Positions 11,062 through 22,160 of a stretch of 64,000 nucleotides of DNA are shown piece after piece (the stretch's first letter is position 1; each line of letters starts with the position of its first letter). The DNA lies in the NCBI GenBank assembly GCA_963556695.1, contig CAUWAG010000003.1, forward strand, positions 3,596,001 through 3,660,000, read 5' to 3'. Under the pieces are notes generated by a model. The model worked only from the letters and a program-made list of their open reading frames with translations, was not told the origin of the DNA and made no database searches. Made by a program: the position numbers and the translations under genes. This stretch comes from Anthostomella pinea. Taxonomy: Eukaryota > Ascomycota > Sordariomycetes > Xylariales > Xylariaceae.

Positions 11062-14000
11062 ATGTCAACCCAGCCTTCGAGTGTCACTCAGACCTCCGGG
11101 ACTAGGCTCCCCCGGGTCTCTAACCAGAGACAAGGCGGTCAGGGGCACCGCAGACAGAGGATCAGTCCTTTCAGAATTGCTCAAAGAAACGTCCAGAAGA
11201 TGCACGAATCACACGCGGCTCTCCTACAGAACTGTTGCGAGGCGGACATAGACATGGTCCTGATTCAAGAACCATGGGTCAGTGTAGATGGGAAATGTTG
11301 CTATAGCTCCCACCCCCAATACGACGCATACGTTCCGATAGACCATTGGGAGGGTACATTGAACAGGCCAAGAGTTCTGTCATACGTACGAAAAGACGCC
11401 AGACTCGAGACATAACAAAGCAGGTCAGCCCCGTCCAGAGACATCATCTGGCTCATAATAAACAGAGTCACACTTGTGAACTTCTATCGCCAAGGAGAGG
11501 AAGCACTAGACCTGCTGCTTACCTGGCCACCTCCTGCCCACTGCGTAGTAACAGGAGATTTTAATGTAAATAACCCCTCTTGGGAACCAGGAATACCAAG
11601 AAGAGCCCGAGGCAGGGAAATTACACAATGGGCAGCAGAAAACCAGCTCTTGTACATTGGGGAACCGGGCGTCCCTACACACGACGATGGGCACGTCCTC
11701 GACCTGACCTTCTCGAACATCTCCTTGGTAGGACGATGAGTGCAGGAAAGTAAAAAGGACGTACAAGCTGGCAACGAAGCAATTCAGAATAAACACCCCT
11801 ACAGAAAAGAGACGCGCGTATCGGGCGGTAGTACGACAGGCAAAAAGAGAATACTGGAAAGCCCGCATCAAAGGCATACAGAAAGACTCAGACCTCTTCA
11901 AGATAATCAACTGGCATAAGCTCGGTCCGGACATAAAATCACCACCACTAAAAGTCGGCAATTTGACAGTAGAAGACACTACCAAAAAGGCATATGCCCT
12001 CAAGACGGCCTTACTAGACAGGCACTCGGCTGAAGACGACCTCGTACACGACCCGTTAGAGATTCCTATCGCCCCCCGCGCTGCATTGGAATGGGACTCT
12101 GCAATATTGCAAACCGAACTTGCTAAAATGGTTCTCACAGAAAACACAGCCCCCGGAATAGACTCTCTCTTAACACGGCTCCTCAAAGCGGCATGGGTCC
12201 ACCTAGCAGAGCTGATTCAGCTTCTATTTCAAGCCTGTCTTAAAACAGGGCACCATCCAACCCCTTTCCAGTCAGCAGAGGTAGTCATGCTCAAGAAGCC
12301 GGGAAAAAAGGACTATACCACTACGAAATCATACAGGCCGATTGCTCTGTTATCATGCCTTGGAAAGGGCCTTGAAAGGCTAGTTGCAAAATGGATGGCA
12401 ACAACAGCCCTACTAAGAGGGGTGATTAGCCCGAACCAAATTGGGGCCCTCCCTAAGCGCTCTGTGGTCGACCTTACTGCAGCAGTCACACACGACATCG
12501 AGTTAGCCCTGGAATCTGGGCAAAAAGCCCTTTCTTTCACCCTAGATGTACAAGGGGCGTTTGATGCAGTACTTCACCGGAGATTGATCCTCAGGCTCCG
12601 CCAGTAGGGCTGGGCACCAGCCCTTGTAAAATGGGTAGATTCCTTCTTATCGGACAGAACTGCTCGGATTAGACTGGAAGGCGTTATTACTAAGGTATTT
12701 GGACTGAGCTGTGGGCTCCCACAAGGATCACCAGCTTCTCTGATCCTCTTCCTGCTGTATATTGCAGATATCTTCTTAAAGGATAAGCATAACAGATTCG
12801 GATATGCAGACGACGTCGGCATCCAAATAACGGGCAAAACCACTACTGAGCTAGCAGCCAAGGCAGCTAGCATGGTAGACAATATTCTATGCTGGGGCCT
12901 AGACAACAAGGTCATCTTTGAAGACTCCAAGGCTGAAGCCATCTATTTTGATACTGGGAGGAGACCTCTCACACCAGAAATAGTCACCCTAGGAGGCTTC
13001 ACCATCAAACTAGTGCAGCCGGTAAAAGGGGCGGTGGTCCGCTGGCTGGGGATTTTCTTCGACAAGTCCCTCAAGTTCCGGGAGCATGTCAAAAGACGGG
13101 CAGCTAAGGGCCTCGTCGTGGCCAGACATATTCGAAGTCTTGCAAACACTGCCAGAGGGCCCCTAGCAGCAGCCCTCCGCAAGGTGGTAATTACATGTGT
13201 GATTCTTACTATGACCTATGGGGCAGAGGTCTGGGCGGCCAGGGATTACAAGAGAGCAGGAAACGATCAGGCCCGGGACGTGAGCACCCGCCAGAACGGC
13301 CACTCGAACGACCTCAAAAGAGTCCTTACAAAGGCCATCAAGGGGATTCTCCCAGTCTGGAGAACTACACCAAAAAAGGTGCTCTTCAAAGAATCAGCCT
13401 TACCAACAGTACAAACCATACTCAGCAAGATCCGGATGCGGTTCAGCCTGAGAATCAGAGCTATGGATAACATGCATCCGTTAGTCCAATGTGTTATAGC
13501 CCGGAACACTACTATGAACAGATGCCTGAGGGGTCTAGTTAAGATAACCGCAAGGACACGGCTCCAAAGGACGTATGAACTCACACCGGATTTTCCAAGA
13601 CCAATCCTAACGGAACCAAGATATGCAACGAATGCTGGCAAAGTTGTTATAACAAGAAGCAAAGCCGAAAAAGCTAAAGTCTTTATAGACTGACTAAAAT
13701 CGCTTCTGCCTTCACACATAGTCACCTATTCTGATGGCTCGAAATCCCTGGAGGGGGCGGTGGGCTATGGATATGTGATCTATAGAGGTCGGACAAATGT
13801 AGCCTCGGGCTGTGGCAGACTGGGCCACCCAGCTGAGGTCTTTGACAGTAAGGTCGAAGGGGCCCGCCACGCACTCAGACAGGCCCTGAGGCTCAGCAGC
13901 GGCGCCACTATCCACGTGTGCCTGGATAATACAGCAGTGATCTCCGGACTGTGGAGGGAACCAGCTCAGAGCTCCCAAGAAGCTTTCCTAGAATTCCACA

Positions 14001-14613
14001 AAATCTCGGACACGTACGCCAACGTACAGGTCCGGTGGGTATCAGGGCACATGGACATCCAAGGCAACAAAGAGGCTGACAAAAAGACAAAGAAAGGCAC
14101 CATCTTGCCAATCCCTATTGGGGCCAAATCCATACTTATGGGCATTTTAGGCCTTCTTAACGAAAAGACTCGAAAAGAACACCAGCAATAGTGAAACAAG
14201 AATATCACTAATAAATACAAAAGTCTCAGCCTTCAGAAAATTACACTCAAGTGCCCAGAAGAGCTCAAGCTGGACAGGCGAACGCTCCACAGGCTTATCG
14301 CATCTAGAACTGGCCACAGCGACTTTAGCTGGTACCATAGGAGGTTCAAGCACGAGGAACACTACAACTGCTCTTGCAGGAGAATTAAAACACAAGCCCA
14401 CTTTGCTTTCTGCAACAGAGCCCTTGTGAAACAGTCTAGGTGGCCACAAAGAAACCGCGGACCCAACAGAGAACCCAAACCAGAAGGGAGAGCCTATTGG
14501 ACATGGCTGATAACGCACCCAAAGAAATTCGGAGACTTCTGCAAGTGGACAGAATTCTACACGAAAGTCTGTCCCAGAGTTACAGAACATCAGTTCATCG
14601 ACCACCAGGTGTA
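11062..14613 (+). pseudogene. LINE A ORF2 (endonuclease, reverse transcriptase, RNase H), broken
   Basis: The apurinic-type endonuclease begins around RNVQKMHESH and QEPW and includes GDFNVNNPSW and HDDGHVLDLTFS. Just after this (about 11735) the frame and part of the domain are lost. The reverse transcriptase follows with MLKKPGKKDYTTTKSYRPIA, a SFTLDVQGAFDA block, GLPQGSPAS and FGYADDVG (catalytic YADD). RNase H shows TYSDGSKSLEGAVG, CLDNTAVISG and WVSGHMDIQGNKEAD. A Cys-rich C-terminus has CSCRRIKTQAHFAFC. In-frame stops occur for example at 12607 and 13692. It would have reverse transcribed its RNA at the nicked target; this copy cannot. Confidence 0.88.
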
Positions 14614-14958
14614 ACTGCGCCTGTTACCACATCTCCTTACTACTTTTACCATCTTTCCTTATGTTTTTCATTTTCTTTTAGCTTATAGCCTTTTAAACGC
14701 AAGGCACTAACTGTCAACAACGCTTTTCGGACTACCGACTACGAACCAGATATCACAGAGCACGAGCCCAAATGGCGGGGCCAACGGAAACTGACGGAAT
14801 AACATGTGTGCCCTCGAGGTTCGATTTGCAGGTTATTGTGGGAAATAGGGAGTCATGCCCTGCTTCCCGTACAGTAAGGCTTGTATATTAGCCCCTGAGA
14901 TAGTCACCTGCACGCCAAACATCCACAAGGATCTGGAGCCTAGAGCCCCTACGGCGTT

Positions 14959-15009
14959 AAATAAACTAAAATAAACTAAAACAAACTAAACTAAACTAAA
15001 CTAAACTAT
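14959..15009 (+). repeat. TAAAC-repeat tail of LINE A
   Basis: A run of TAAAC and closely related units (some TAAAA) ending right at the target-site duplication. Short tandem tails of this kind mark the 3' end of Tad/I-like LINEs and fix the element's orientation. Confidence 0.85.
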
Positions 15010-15022
15010 ACTCAACAGTACA
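15010..15022 (+). repeat. Target-site duplication of LINE A, right copy
   Basis: ACTCAACAGTACA, partner of 9146-9158. It recreates a usable acceptor (AG at 15017-15018) directly before the continuing exon. Confidence 0.85.
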
Positions 15023-15744
15023 TGGTAGGTCTAGCGGCACAGAGACGGGCACGCGGTATGTCGGCTTCTGTTCTTGATATTGGCATAATCATCGGCATTG
15101 GTGTAATCAGAAGGTCGGACGGCGATGATCCAAACTCCACCATGGAGACCAGTCTGAGAAAGCAGAACTACATGCCCATCTCCGAGCGCGATCTCCACCA
15201 TCTCCTTGCCGAAGCCATCGTCGCGGGTCAAGGGAACGACTCCGTGGAAATATCTACCGGATTGCAAGAAGCCGACCCTTCAGCATCTGTCAAACCAATA
15301 TGGTTCAACAACCCTCGCTTCTCACACCTCATCAGCCATGGTAGTGTAATGCAGTCGACTTCCAAGGGCACGGGCCCTGAAGCAAGTCTGAAGCAAAAGC
15401 TGGCCTCGGCGTCCGGACACAGCGACGCCTGCCAGCAACTCGAACAAGCCTTCACTGTCTATCTTGGAGCTTTGCTCAAGGTAAGTACCGCGTTAGTAAC
15501 GGCAAACTAGGTACCATTCTGACTCGCCCCACAGCTACCCGTAGAAACCATTACTGCCGAAGACCCGATCATCGACCTCGGTATTGATTCTCTGGTGGCC
15601 GTCGAGATCCGTGGCTGGCTTGCAGCTGAGGCCGGCCATGATATACCTGTTCTGAAGATACTGAGCGGAGCGTCGATCCAACAACGTCAGTCTTTCTGCC
15701 CCTTTGGATCCCTGTGATATAAGCTAACTTCTCTGGTCTTGCAG
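15019..15744 (+). pseudogene. PKS-NRPS segment 4: ketoreductase tail and acyl carrier protein
   Basis: The exon 15019-15480 starts with YMVGLAAQRRARG, the usual end of fungal PKS ketoreductases, and runs through a post-KR region. An intron (15481-15534) precedes exon 15535-15685, which holds the acyl carrier protein: [16 protein letters not shown], with the phosphopantetheine serine codon at 15589-15591. A further intron (15686-15744, gtcagt...ttgcag) leads to the Ser/Pro-rich linker before the condensation domain. This part is free of stops, so the carrier region is intact in sequence although the gene is dead. Confidence 0.88.
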
Positions 15745-17300
15745 TATGCTCCGAAGCCTGTTCGAAAATGTCTTTCCAAGAGGATGTCCCGTCGGCTTCT
15801 GCCCCCGCTGCCACACCAGCTGGCCCAACTGTTGCAACTACTGACTCGAGCTCAACCTCTCCTTCCGGATCCATTACGTCTCGACGACAATCTGTCGGTA
15901 GCCCGGACACGTTATCTTCCTCGGGCACATACACTCCCCCGGAACGGCCGGAGAAGCCATTGCCATTGCGAACACACGCTGCTTCGTTCGGACAAACGAG
16001 GCTGTACTTCGCCTCGCAGTACCTGGATGACGCAAGCCCATTCAACTGCACCACGTCGTATACGCTATCTGGGCGTATTGGTGTCGCCCGGTTTGAAGCG
16101 TCTATCGCTAGCGTTATGCGACCCCACGAAGGCTTCCGCACCATGTTTTCTACGGACAGCTTGACAGGGACTGCGAGGCAAGGCATCTTGGATGAACTGT
16201 ATGCCGCCTCAGAACGGTGAAGAGCTCTGCTACCACCATCGATACCACCATCGGCGAGGAGTTTAGACGTACCCATGCGTATCCCTTTGACTTGAGCAAT
16301 GGCGATACTTTCATGGTCACACTGATCTCACATGGGGACACGTCTCATACAGTGATCTTCGGTTACCACCATATCATCATGGATGGCGTGAGCTGGCAGC
16401 TGTTCCTGCGAGACTTGGCCAAGTTCTACAACAACCCGCAGTCTTCGGACCCCCCCCCCCCCCCCCCCCAGCACAGCCAGCCGACTTTGCCCTGAAACAA
16501 GAGGCGGACCTGACAGCTGGCGAATATGACGAGCGCTTAAAGTACTGGCAAGACCAGTTCCCGCACGTGCCTGAGCCAATGCCTCTGTTTCCGTTCTCCA
16601 AAGTCAGTGCACGGAAACCGCTCACATCTTACGAGATGCGAGAAGTTGTCTCGTACGTTGACGCGGGGCTAGTTGTTCAGATCAAGAAGGCCGCTCAGGC
16701 CTCGCGAACTACATCGTTTCACTTCTGGCTGGCAACCTTTCAAGCAATGTTGAGCCGCTTTCTCGACATCGAAGATCTCTGCATAGGGATTGTCGATGCC
16801 AATCGGTCTGATCCGGCCTTCAGCAACACCATTGGGTTTCTTCTAGAGATTCTGCCAGTCCTCTTCCGCGTCAAAGGGAATCACCAATTCAAGCAGGTTC
16901 TCACCGCAACCCGCGCAAAGCTACGCGGTGTTGACACGTACGGGTGTGCCCTTTGAAGAGATTGTCAAAGCCTGCAAGGTCCCTGCTTCAACAAGCCACA
17001 CACCGATGTTCCAAGTTGTATTCAACTACCGCATGGGTGCAACAAGGACTCCTAGCATGGACGGCCTCGACATGCGGTTTCACAACTACGCGGATGCAAA
17101 AACTCCGTACGACTTGACTGTCTCGGTCGACGAGATGGATGATGGGAGTGGGATGCTCACTTTCACTACTCAAAGCAACCTCTACGACCAAGAAGGGACT
17201 GAGCTCCTGGTCGATACCTACAAACACTTTCTCCAGCTTTTCGCGGAGGATACCACTAGCAGTATAGAGGAAGTCCCGCAGTTTCATGCGAGTCAGCTTG
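15745..17300 (+). pseudogene. PKS-NRPS segment 5: condensation domain, three frame breaks
   Basis: A Ser/Pro linker leads to the condensation domain starting near SFGQTRLYFASQYL. The catalytic motif [10 protein letters not shown] is present (about 16368-16397). The frame breaks at 16217 (CGGTGAAG; one base missing before [16 protein letters not shown]), in the 20-base C run at 16450-16469, and near 16935 (RAKLRG then out-of-frame LTRTGVPFEEIVKACK). Conserved text resumes after each break, so these are single small indels rather than large losses. In the original enzyme this domain would have joined the polyketide chain to an amino acid. Confidence 0.88.
16450..16469 (+). repeat. 20-base C homopolymer inside the condensation domain
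   Basis: Twenty consecutive C bases encode a proline run and shift the frame between NNPQSSDPP and [12 protein letters not shown]. Such a tract is prone to replication slippage and also to sequencing error. Confidence 0.9.
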
Positions 17301-19216
17301 CACAGGCTGTCGAGCTGGGGAGCGGGCCAGCGGCCACGTCTGGATCACTCGAGACGCTGGCAGGGCAGATTGACAGTTGGCTGGTTCGGGACCCCTCAGC
17401 CATAGCCATCAAGGACGTCAATCATAGGTCCATGAGCTACGACCAGATGTCGATACGAGCCAACGACATAGTTGCCGGGCTGATCGGTGCCGGTGCCGTT
17501 GTTGGCTCTAGGGTCTGTGTTCTTCTCACCCCGGCCCTTGATACAATCTGCTCTATCCTGGCCATTCTCCGAGTTGGCGCTGTCTATATTCCCCTAGACA
17601 TCCGCAGCACGGATGCACGACTTGGCGACATACAGGAAGAGTCCAATCCTGATATACTGCTCTTCCACCCAGACACCGCTGAGCGAGCAGTAAAGCTTAA
17701 GGGCAGAGGGTGTACCCTGGTTGACCTCTCCGCGGTGTTGAAGAGCAATGCCAAAGGCCTTCCACCCGCGTCTGGTCTTGACGACGTAGCTATGATACTC
17801 TACACGAGTGGCTCGACCGGTAAGCCCAAGGGCATTCCTCTGACAAACCGCAACATCAGGTCTCCAATCTCGGGCATGAATCGGAGGCTCAAGCTGGGTA
17901 GAGAGGTCGTGCTCCAACAAAGCGGCCAGGGGTTCGACGCTGCCATATTCCAGATCTTCATCGCGCTCGCGAACGGCGGAACGATCGTCATGGGCGATAA
18001 TCAGGGCGCTCCCGCAGATCTGGCTGATTTGATTGAACGTGAGCGCGTCACGTTTACGCTGTTCATCGTCTCTGAAATGCAGTCGGTGTTCAAGTGCGGA
18101 TTCGAAGCATTGCGAAGGGCCTCCGCCTGGCGCACAGCACTGTGTGGTGGGGAGGCATTCACCACAAACCTGGCAGAGAAATTCCAGAGTCTGGGACACA
18201 CACAGCTAAGGCTCTGGAATGCGTACGGGCCGACCAAGGGTTCAATCATATCATCCTGCGCAGAGGTACAGTACTCCGAGATAGACAAGGACCAGGATTT
18301 CCGAGTGTCCATTGGCCGACCGCTTGCGGACTACGCGATGTATATCGTCGATGCCAAGCGCGAGCCCGTTCCCGTTGGTTTCCCGGGCGAACTGGCAATC
18401 TGCGGCCCCGCTGTCGCCAATGGGTACTTGAACAGGACAGACTTGACAGCTACGAAATTCCGCTCTGACACGATATCAGTTCGAAGTACCGGACAGCTCT
18501 CCGTTGGGGGCCAACTGTACCTCACTGGTGACAAAGGCAGATTGCTTCAAGACGGCACCTTCGTAATACTAGGCCGCATCGACGGAGATTCTCAGGTCAA
18601 GATCCGCGGCCAACGCGTAGTTTTGGACGGCCTGTCCAACGCGGTGCTGCGGGCATCGGACGGAGATCTGGCCGATGCCACAGTCATTGTCCGAGGCGAA
18701 GACGCAGAGAATCAACTCCTCGTTGCGTACGTCGTTTTCGACAAAGCCGCCACAGTGAAAGACGAGGCCCAGTATCTCCGGAGACTCTTGCGCCGCCTAC
18801 CACTGCCCTCTACGATGCGTCCGACGCTGGCTGTTCCTCTGCCAAGTTTGCCCTTTACGGACCGAGGCAAGCTCGATACTCGGGCACTCGCTAAAATGCC
18901 GCTACCTGCGCTGTCCGCGGACGAGGACATGCCAGAAGAGAAGCTCACGGAAACCGAGAATCGACTCAAAGCCGTGTGGAGAGGTGTGCTAGGCGAGGCC
19001 GGCGCCTCCGTTCCGATATACCGCGAGTCCGACTTCTTTTCTGTTGGCGGGAATTCACTACTGCTACTTCGGCTCCGAGCCGAAATCCGCCGGGAATTTG
19101 GTATCGCCATTCCTGTGGCGGAACTGTTCCAGGCGACTATCCTGAGATCTCTGGCCGCTCGATTGACGGGAGACCACAACAGCGATGTTTCCAACCACGG
19201 GACTTGTCTTCAGTGA
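17301..19216 (+). pseudogene. PKS-NRPS segment 6: adenylation and thiolation domains
   Basis: This is the longest intact piece, 762 residues in one frame from 16928 to 19216. Adenylation motifs are YTSGSTGKPKGI (ATP loop), QQSGQGFDAAIFQIF (start of the substrate pocket with its Asp), NAYGPTKGS (normally NAYGPTEGS, so the conserved Glu is Lys), YLTGDKGR, GRIDGDSQVKIRGQRV and the C-terminal lysine motif LPFTDRGKLDTRAL. The thiolation domain follows with DFFSVGGNSLLLLRLRAE, its serine being the phosphopantetheine site. The amino acid selected cannot be read reliably by eye. The frame ends at a TGA at 19214-19216, before the reductase. Confidence 0.9.
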
Positions 19217-20212
19217 CCGGACCGGTTGCTTCAGGAACCCAGACTAGGGCTCAATCAGTTTCTGTCCTCCTTACCGGCGCAACCGGATTCCAAGGGTCGG
19301 AGATCCTGCGACAGCTCGTCACTCGGCCTGAAGTTGGCCGTATCTACTGCGCCGCAGTCCGACGAGACCCCGGATGGAAACCCAGAGAAACTCAAGGTCG
19401 AGTCGCCAAAGATTGTGTGTTACACAGGAGATCTATCTCTGCCCATGCTAGAAATGTCCGAGCAGCAGATTGCCGAGGTCGTCCGGGAAGTGGACGTCAT
19501 CATCCACAATGGCGCAGAGGTATCGCACATGAAGAGCTAGCAGAGTGTGCGCGAGACGAATGTGTCGTCCACAAAGGAACTGGCCAGCCTGGCCCTTCAC
19601 TGCAACATTCCGATCCACTACATCTCCACGGGAGGTGTAGCCCTGCTCAGCGGGCTAGACGAGCAGCCAGAGGAGTCGCTTCGCTCAACACCGCCACCGA
19701 CCGACGGCGCTTATGGCTACATCGCTTCCAAGTGGGCTAGCGAGGTTCTGCTGGAGAAACTGCATGACCGATCAGGCCTCCAGGTATCGATCCACCGGCC
19801 CAGCAACGTGACTGGCGACGACGTCCCTGCCAAAGATATCGTACACAGCGTCATCCGTATGTCCAAGTTAATGCGCACGGTTCCAGACCTGACTGGCTCC
19901 CGCGGTAGTTTCGACTTCATCCACGTGGAGACCATCGCGCGGAACATTTGCGACGCGGCGATCTCGAGCGCTGCGAGCAGGTCACGCTCGTCGCTGTCCT
20001 TTGTGCACCAGAGCGGGGAGACTGTGGTACCCATACATGACCTCAAGAAGCACCTTGAAGACTCAGCTCGCGACCCGTTCAGCACGGTGCATATGGCGGC
20101 TTGGGTTGAAGCGGCGAAGGAAAAGGGGCTCAATGACTTGATAGCTTCGTACTTGCTGGCCACGAAGGGGGTCATCAACATGCCGTTGTTGAGAGTCTGC
20201 AGGGGGGAATAG
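19217..20212 (+). pseudogene. PKS-NRPS segment 7: terminal NAD(P)H reductase domain
   Basis: A thioester-reductase-like (R) domain of the extended short-chain dehydrogenase type, which normally releases the product from the carrier. The cofactor motif VLLTGATGFQGSEILRQL lies in a different frame from the preceding domains (shift near 19215), and the frame changes again near 19380. TAG at 19538-19540 interrupts VSHMKS-stop-QSVRETNVSSTK. The catalytic region is YISTGG ... YGYIASKWASEVLLE (Tyr-x3-Lys). The frame ends at TAG 20210-20212. The motifs are good matches, so identity is clear, but the domain is broken at least three times. Confidence 0.86.
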
Positions 20213-21309
20213 ACCGGTTACTGATGGGTGGTATTTGCATATAGGGGATAGGTTATAATATGGGTGCGCCTAATACAATGCCGCTTACCCATATCGATTG
20301 CTATTTTTCCAGCTATTCAATGGATGTGCGTGGACATGCTGAATCGCCATTTTCGCGGTGTCTGGTTGCGTGATGGTGACGACCTTGGTCGGTGGCAAGG
20401 ATCCAAGTCGAAGCACGGAAGAGCAATTGGTTAAGGCTTGAGTTGAGCGGAGTTGCATGTGGCCTAGAGGAAGCTCTATATCCACTTAGATGTGCAATGA
20501 ATAACTTCTTCTTTTGATTTCCTATACGCACCATGCTGGAAGGATTCCAGATCACACATCAAATGAAGAACTAGGAATACTATAATAAACAGACAGGAAT
20601 AAGGAGCTCTAGTTTGGTACGCCACTTCTAGTGCTTATTCCATAGTGCTTATTCCGAATCGATAAATGCACCGTCCAAATGTTTGCTAGACGGGTGGTGT
20701 ACGAAGACTTAGAGGGCCTAGTGTAGAATCATCGCTGATATGCCAGTGAGCTTGTTCGAGCCCTTACAAAACTACGCAGCACCGTCCAGATGAATTGACT
20801 CCAATGTGAGGCAAGAGGTCACCATCAGCTGCGGATAGCTTAGCTAGATGTACAACTGGATTAAAAGTGAACTTTCCCCTCATATGGACCTCTATCTCTT
20901 GCCGACCAGCAGGTGAACTAGAGGTGACACCGTGCCATCCGCGTCGTTAGATTACCGCAGTTGTCTTGATACCTGAGGACCAAATGAGCCATCAGCTTGC
21001 CTGTCTCTCGACTCTCACAATTGTGCATCCAGAGATTTGTGCAACTCATCACTAACTCGGGGTTCTGTCAAAACTGCAGCGTTATTCACTCGGTACCTGC
21101 AGCAATCCTGAGGTATCAACTTCGTTACGCACACAATTATGAATCTAGCACCCTAACTCGCTTAATCTGAAATCTACTCCGTCCTACTTCTTCTACACGT
21201 TTTGGGCAGAGTCTCTCCCGCACACCATCTCTTCTCTCCCACACCCACCCTTTCGTCACCAACATCGCCTCACAAACCTCAACTCCCACCGTCCCCCATC
21301 ATCGTCAAG
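20213..21309. other. 1.1 kb intergenic region
   Basis: No gene seen. It holds the second 74-bp inverted-repeat element (20582-20655) and, towards its end, a pyrimidine-rich leader before the ATG at 21310. Confidence 0.5.
20582..20655. repeat. 74-bp inverted-repeat element, copy 2
   Basis: The same 74-bp length and layout as 2516-2589: GGAATAAGG at the left, two TTATTCC units at the right, and a shared right flank (GAATCGATAAATGCACC). The outer left unit is degenerate (ATAATAAAC). It lies just past the 3' end of the PKS-NRPS relic, while copy 1 lies before its 5' end. Confidence 0.55.
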
Positions 21310-22160
21310 ATGGCTAAGATACACTGGTACCACCAAGACCACCTGGCTGCCATTCATCGCCAACGCTGCGAGGCGTCCATGGTACACCCCATTCGCAAAG
21401 AAGGCACCGACCGCCCTCTCAGCCGAGAGGAGAAGAACTGGCTTTGGGAGCAAACCTGGGCAGGCTGGGACGTGGGCGCGTATCCCATGGCCCCCACCCC
21501 CGCCGACAGACCCATGACAGACTTCGCCACCTATGGGGGCACATTCATGGTCGACCTGCCCCCCGCCCCCCCGGCAGGGGCTCTGGCCATCATGTCTTCA
21601 CCGAAGACGACGATGTTTTCAAGCCCGCCACGCCGACAGGCCGGAAGCGAAAGGCCCCTTCCTCGGCTCTGTCCAAGCAAGCGCCTAAGCGCCAGGCAAC
21701 TTCAGTCAAGCCCCACCGCAAGGCAGGTCAGCCGGTATACATACGGCCCAAGAAAGTCCAAGTGTTGAATACTCTGGAATGGCAGATCATGGATGCCAGA
21801 GGCACCGGCGCATCGCCGGCTTACGTTAGATGGCCCAACGCCAACCCGGCGGACCCGGCAGCTACGGGCACCTTTTCTCCAGATCTGCAGATTTCAGCCG
21901 TACGAAAGTACGATACGTCGCAGAGAGCTTGGGTCAGCCGGTGGAACAACCGCGTCGCGGTGTACCTGATTCGACGCTACCTCCACGAGAAGTACACCGG
22001 GTTGCCCCCGCAAGACGGCGCGATGCGTGTGCTTACCGAGGCCGACTTCAAGGACTATAACCTATTCGGCCCGATGCTCCTCTCTCACGCACAAGGTGTC
22101 GTCAACCAGCTGGAGCACAACGGCGGCGGAATTGGGGATGAATGGCGGCCCTCTTACTAA
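21310..22160 (+). pseudogene. Unknown protein, frame changed in a C-rich tract
   Basis: A reading frame starts at ATG 21310 (context caagATGG) with MAKIHWYHQDHLAAIHRQR and runs to about 21565. It continues in another frame with FTEDDDVFKPATPTGRKRK, a basic stretch that could be a nuclear signal, then NTLEWQIMDARGTG and WVSRWNNRVAVYLIRRYLHE, ending at TAA 22158-22160. The switch falls in a run of C bases near 21560-21575, so one added or lost C explains it; a sequencing error is possible. I do not recognise the family. A second WYHQ-containing stretch at about 22813 may be a decayed relative. Total would be about 283 residues. Function unknown. Confidence 0.5.

Larger units (their letters stand above)
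9159..15009 (+). mobile_element. LINE family A (Tad/I-like, with RNase H), degenerate copy
   Basis: A non-LTR retrotransposon of about 5.85 kb with two decayed open reading frames: ORF1, gag-like with zinc knuckles, and ORF2, endonuclease-reverse transcriptase-RNase H. It ends in a tail of repeated TAAAC units at 14959-15009. It is flanked by a 13-base target-site duplication, ACTCGACAGTACA at 9146-9158 and ACTCAACAGTACA at 15010-15022, which differ by one G/A change. The copy is in the same orientation as the PKS-NRPS that it splits. Stops, frameshifts and an internal loss in the endonuclease show it is inactive. Its reverse transcriptase is clearly distinct from that of family B at 27-40 kb. 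Confidence 0.93.
4508..20212 (+). pseudogene. Hybrid PKS-NRPS (KS-AT-DH-ACP-C-A-T-R relic), split by a LINE
   Basis: This is the remains of one hybrid polyketide synthase-nonribosomal peptide synthetase gene, the type that makes a reduced polyketide, condenses it with an amino acid and releases the product with a terminal reductase-like domain. Domain order on the + strand is KS (about 4530-6240), AT (about 6640-7660), DH (about 7780-8720), C-terminal half of KR (about 8850-9096), ACP (15535-15685), C (about 15960-17280), A (about 17340-18880), T (about 18930-19150) and R (about 19255-20212). The methyltransferase and the N-terminal part of KR are absent. Lesions seen are TAA at codon 3, a deletion with frameshift in AT, one-base shifts near 8302, 8697, 16217 and 16935, a TGA at 8406, a 20-base C run that shifts frame, frame changes near 19215 and 19380, a TAG at 19538, and a 5.85 kb LINE at 9159-15009. 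It cannot make a full protein. Confidence 0.92.
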
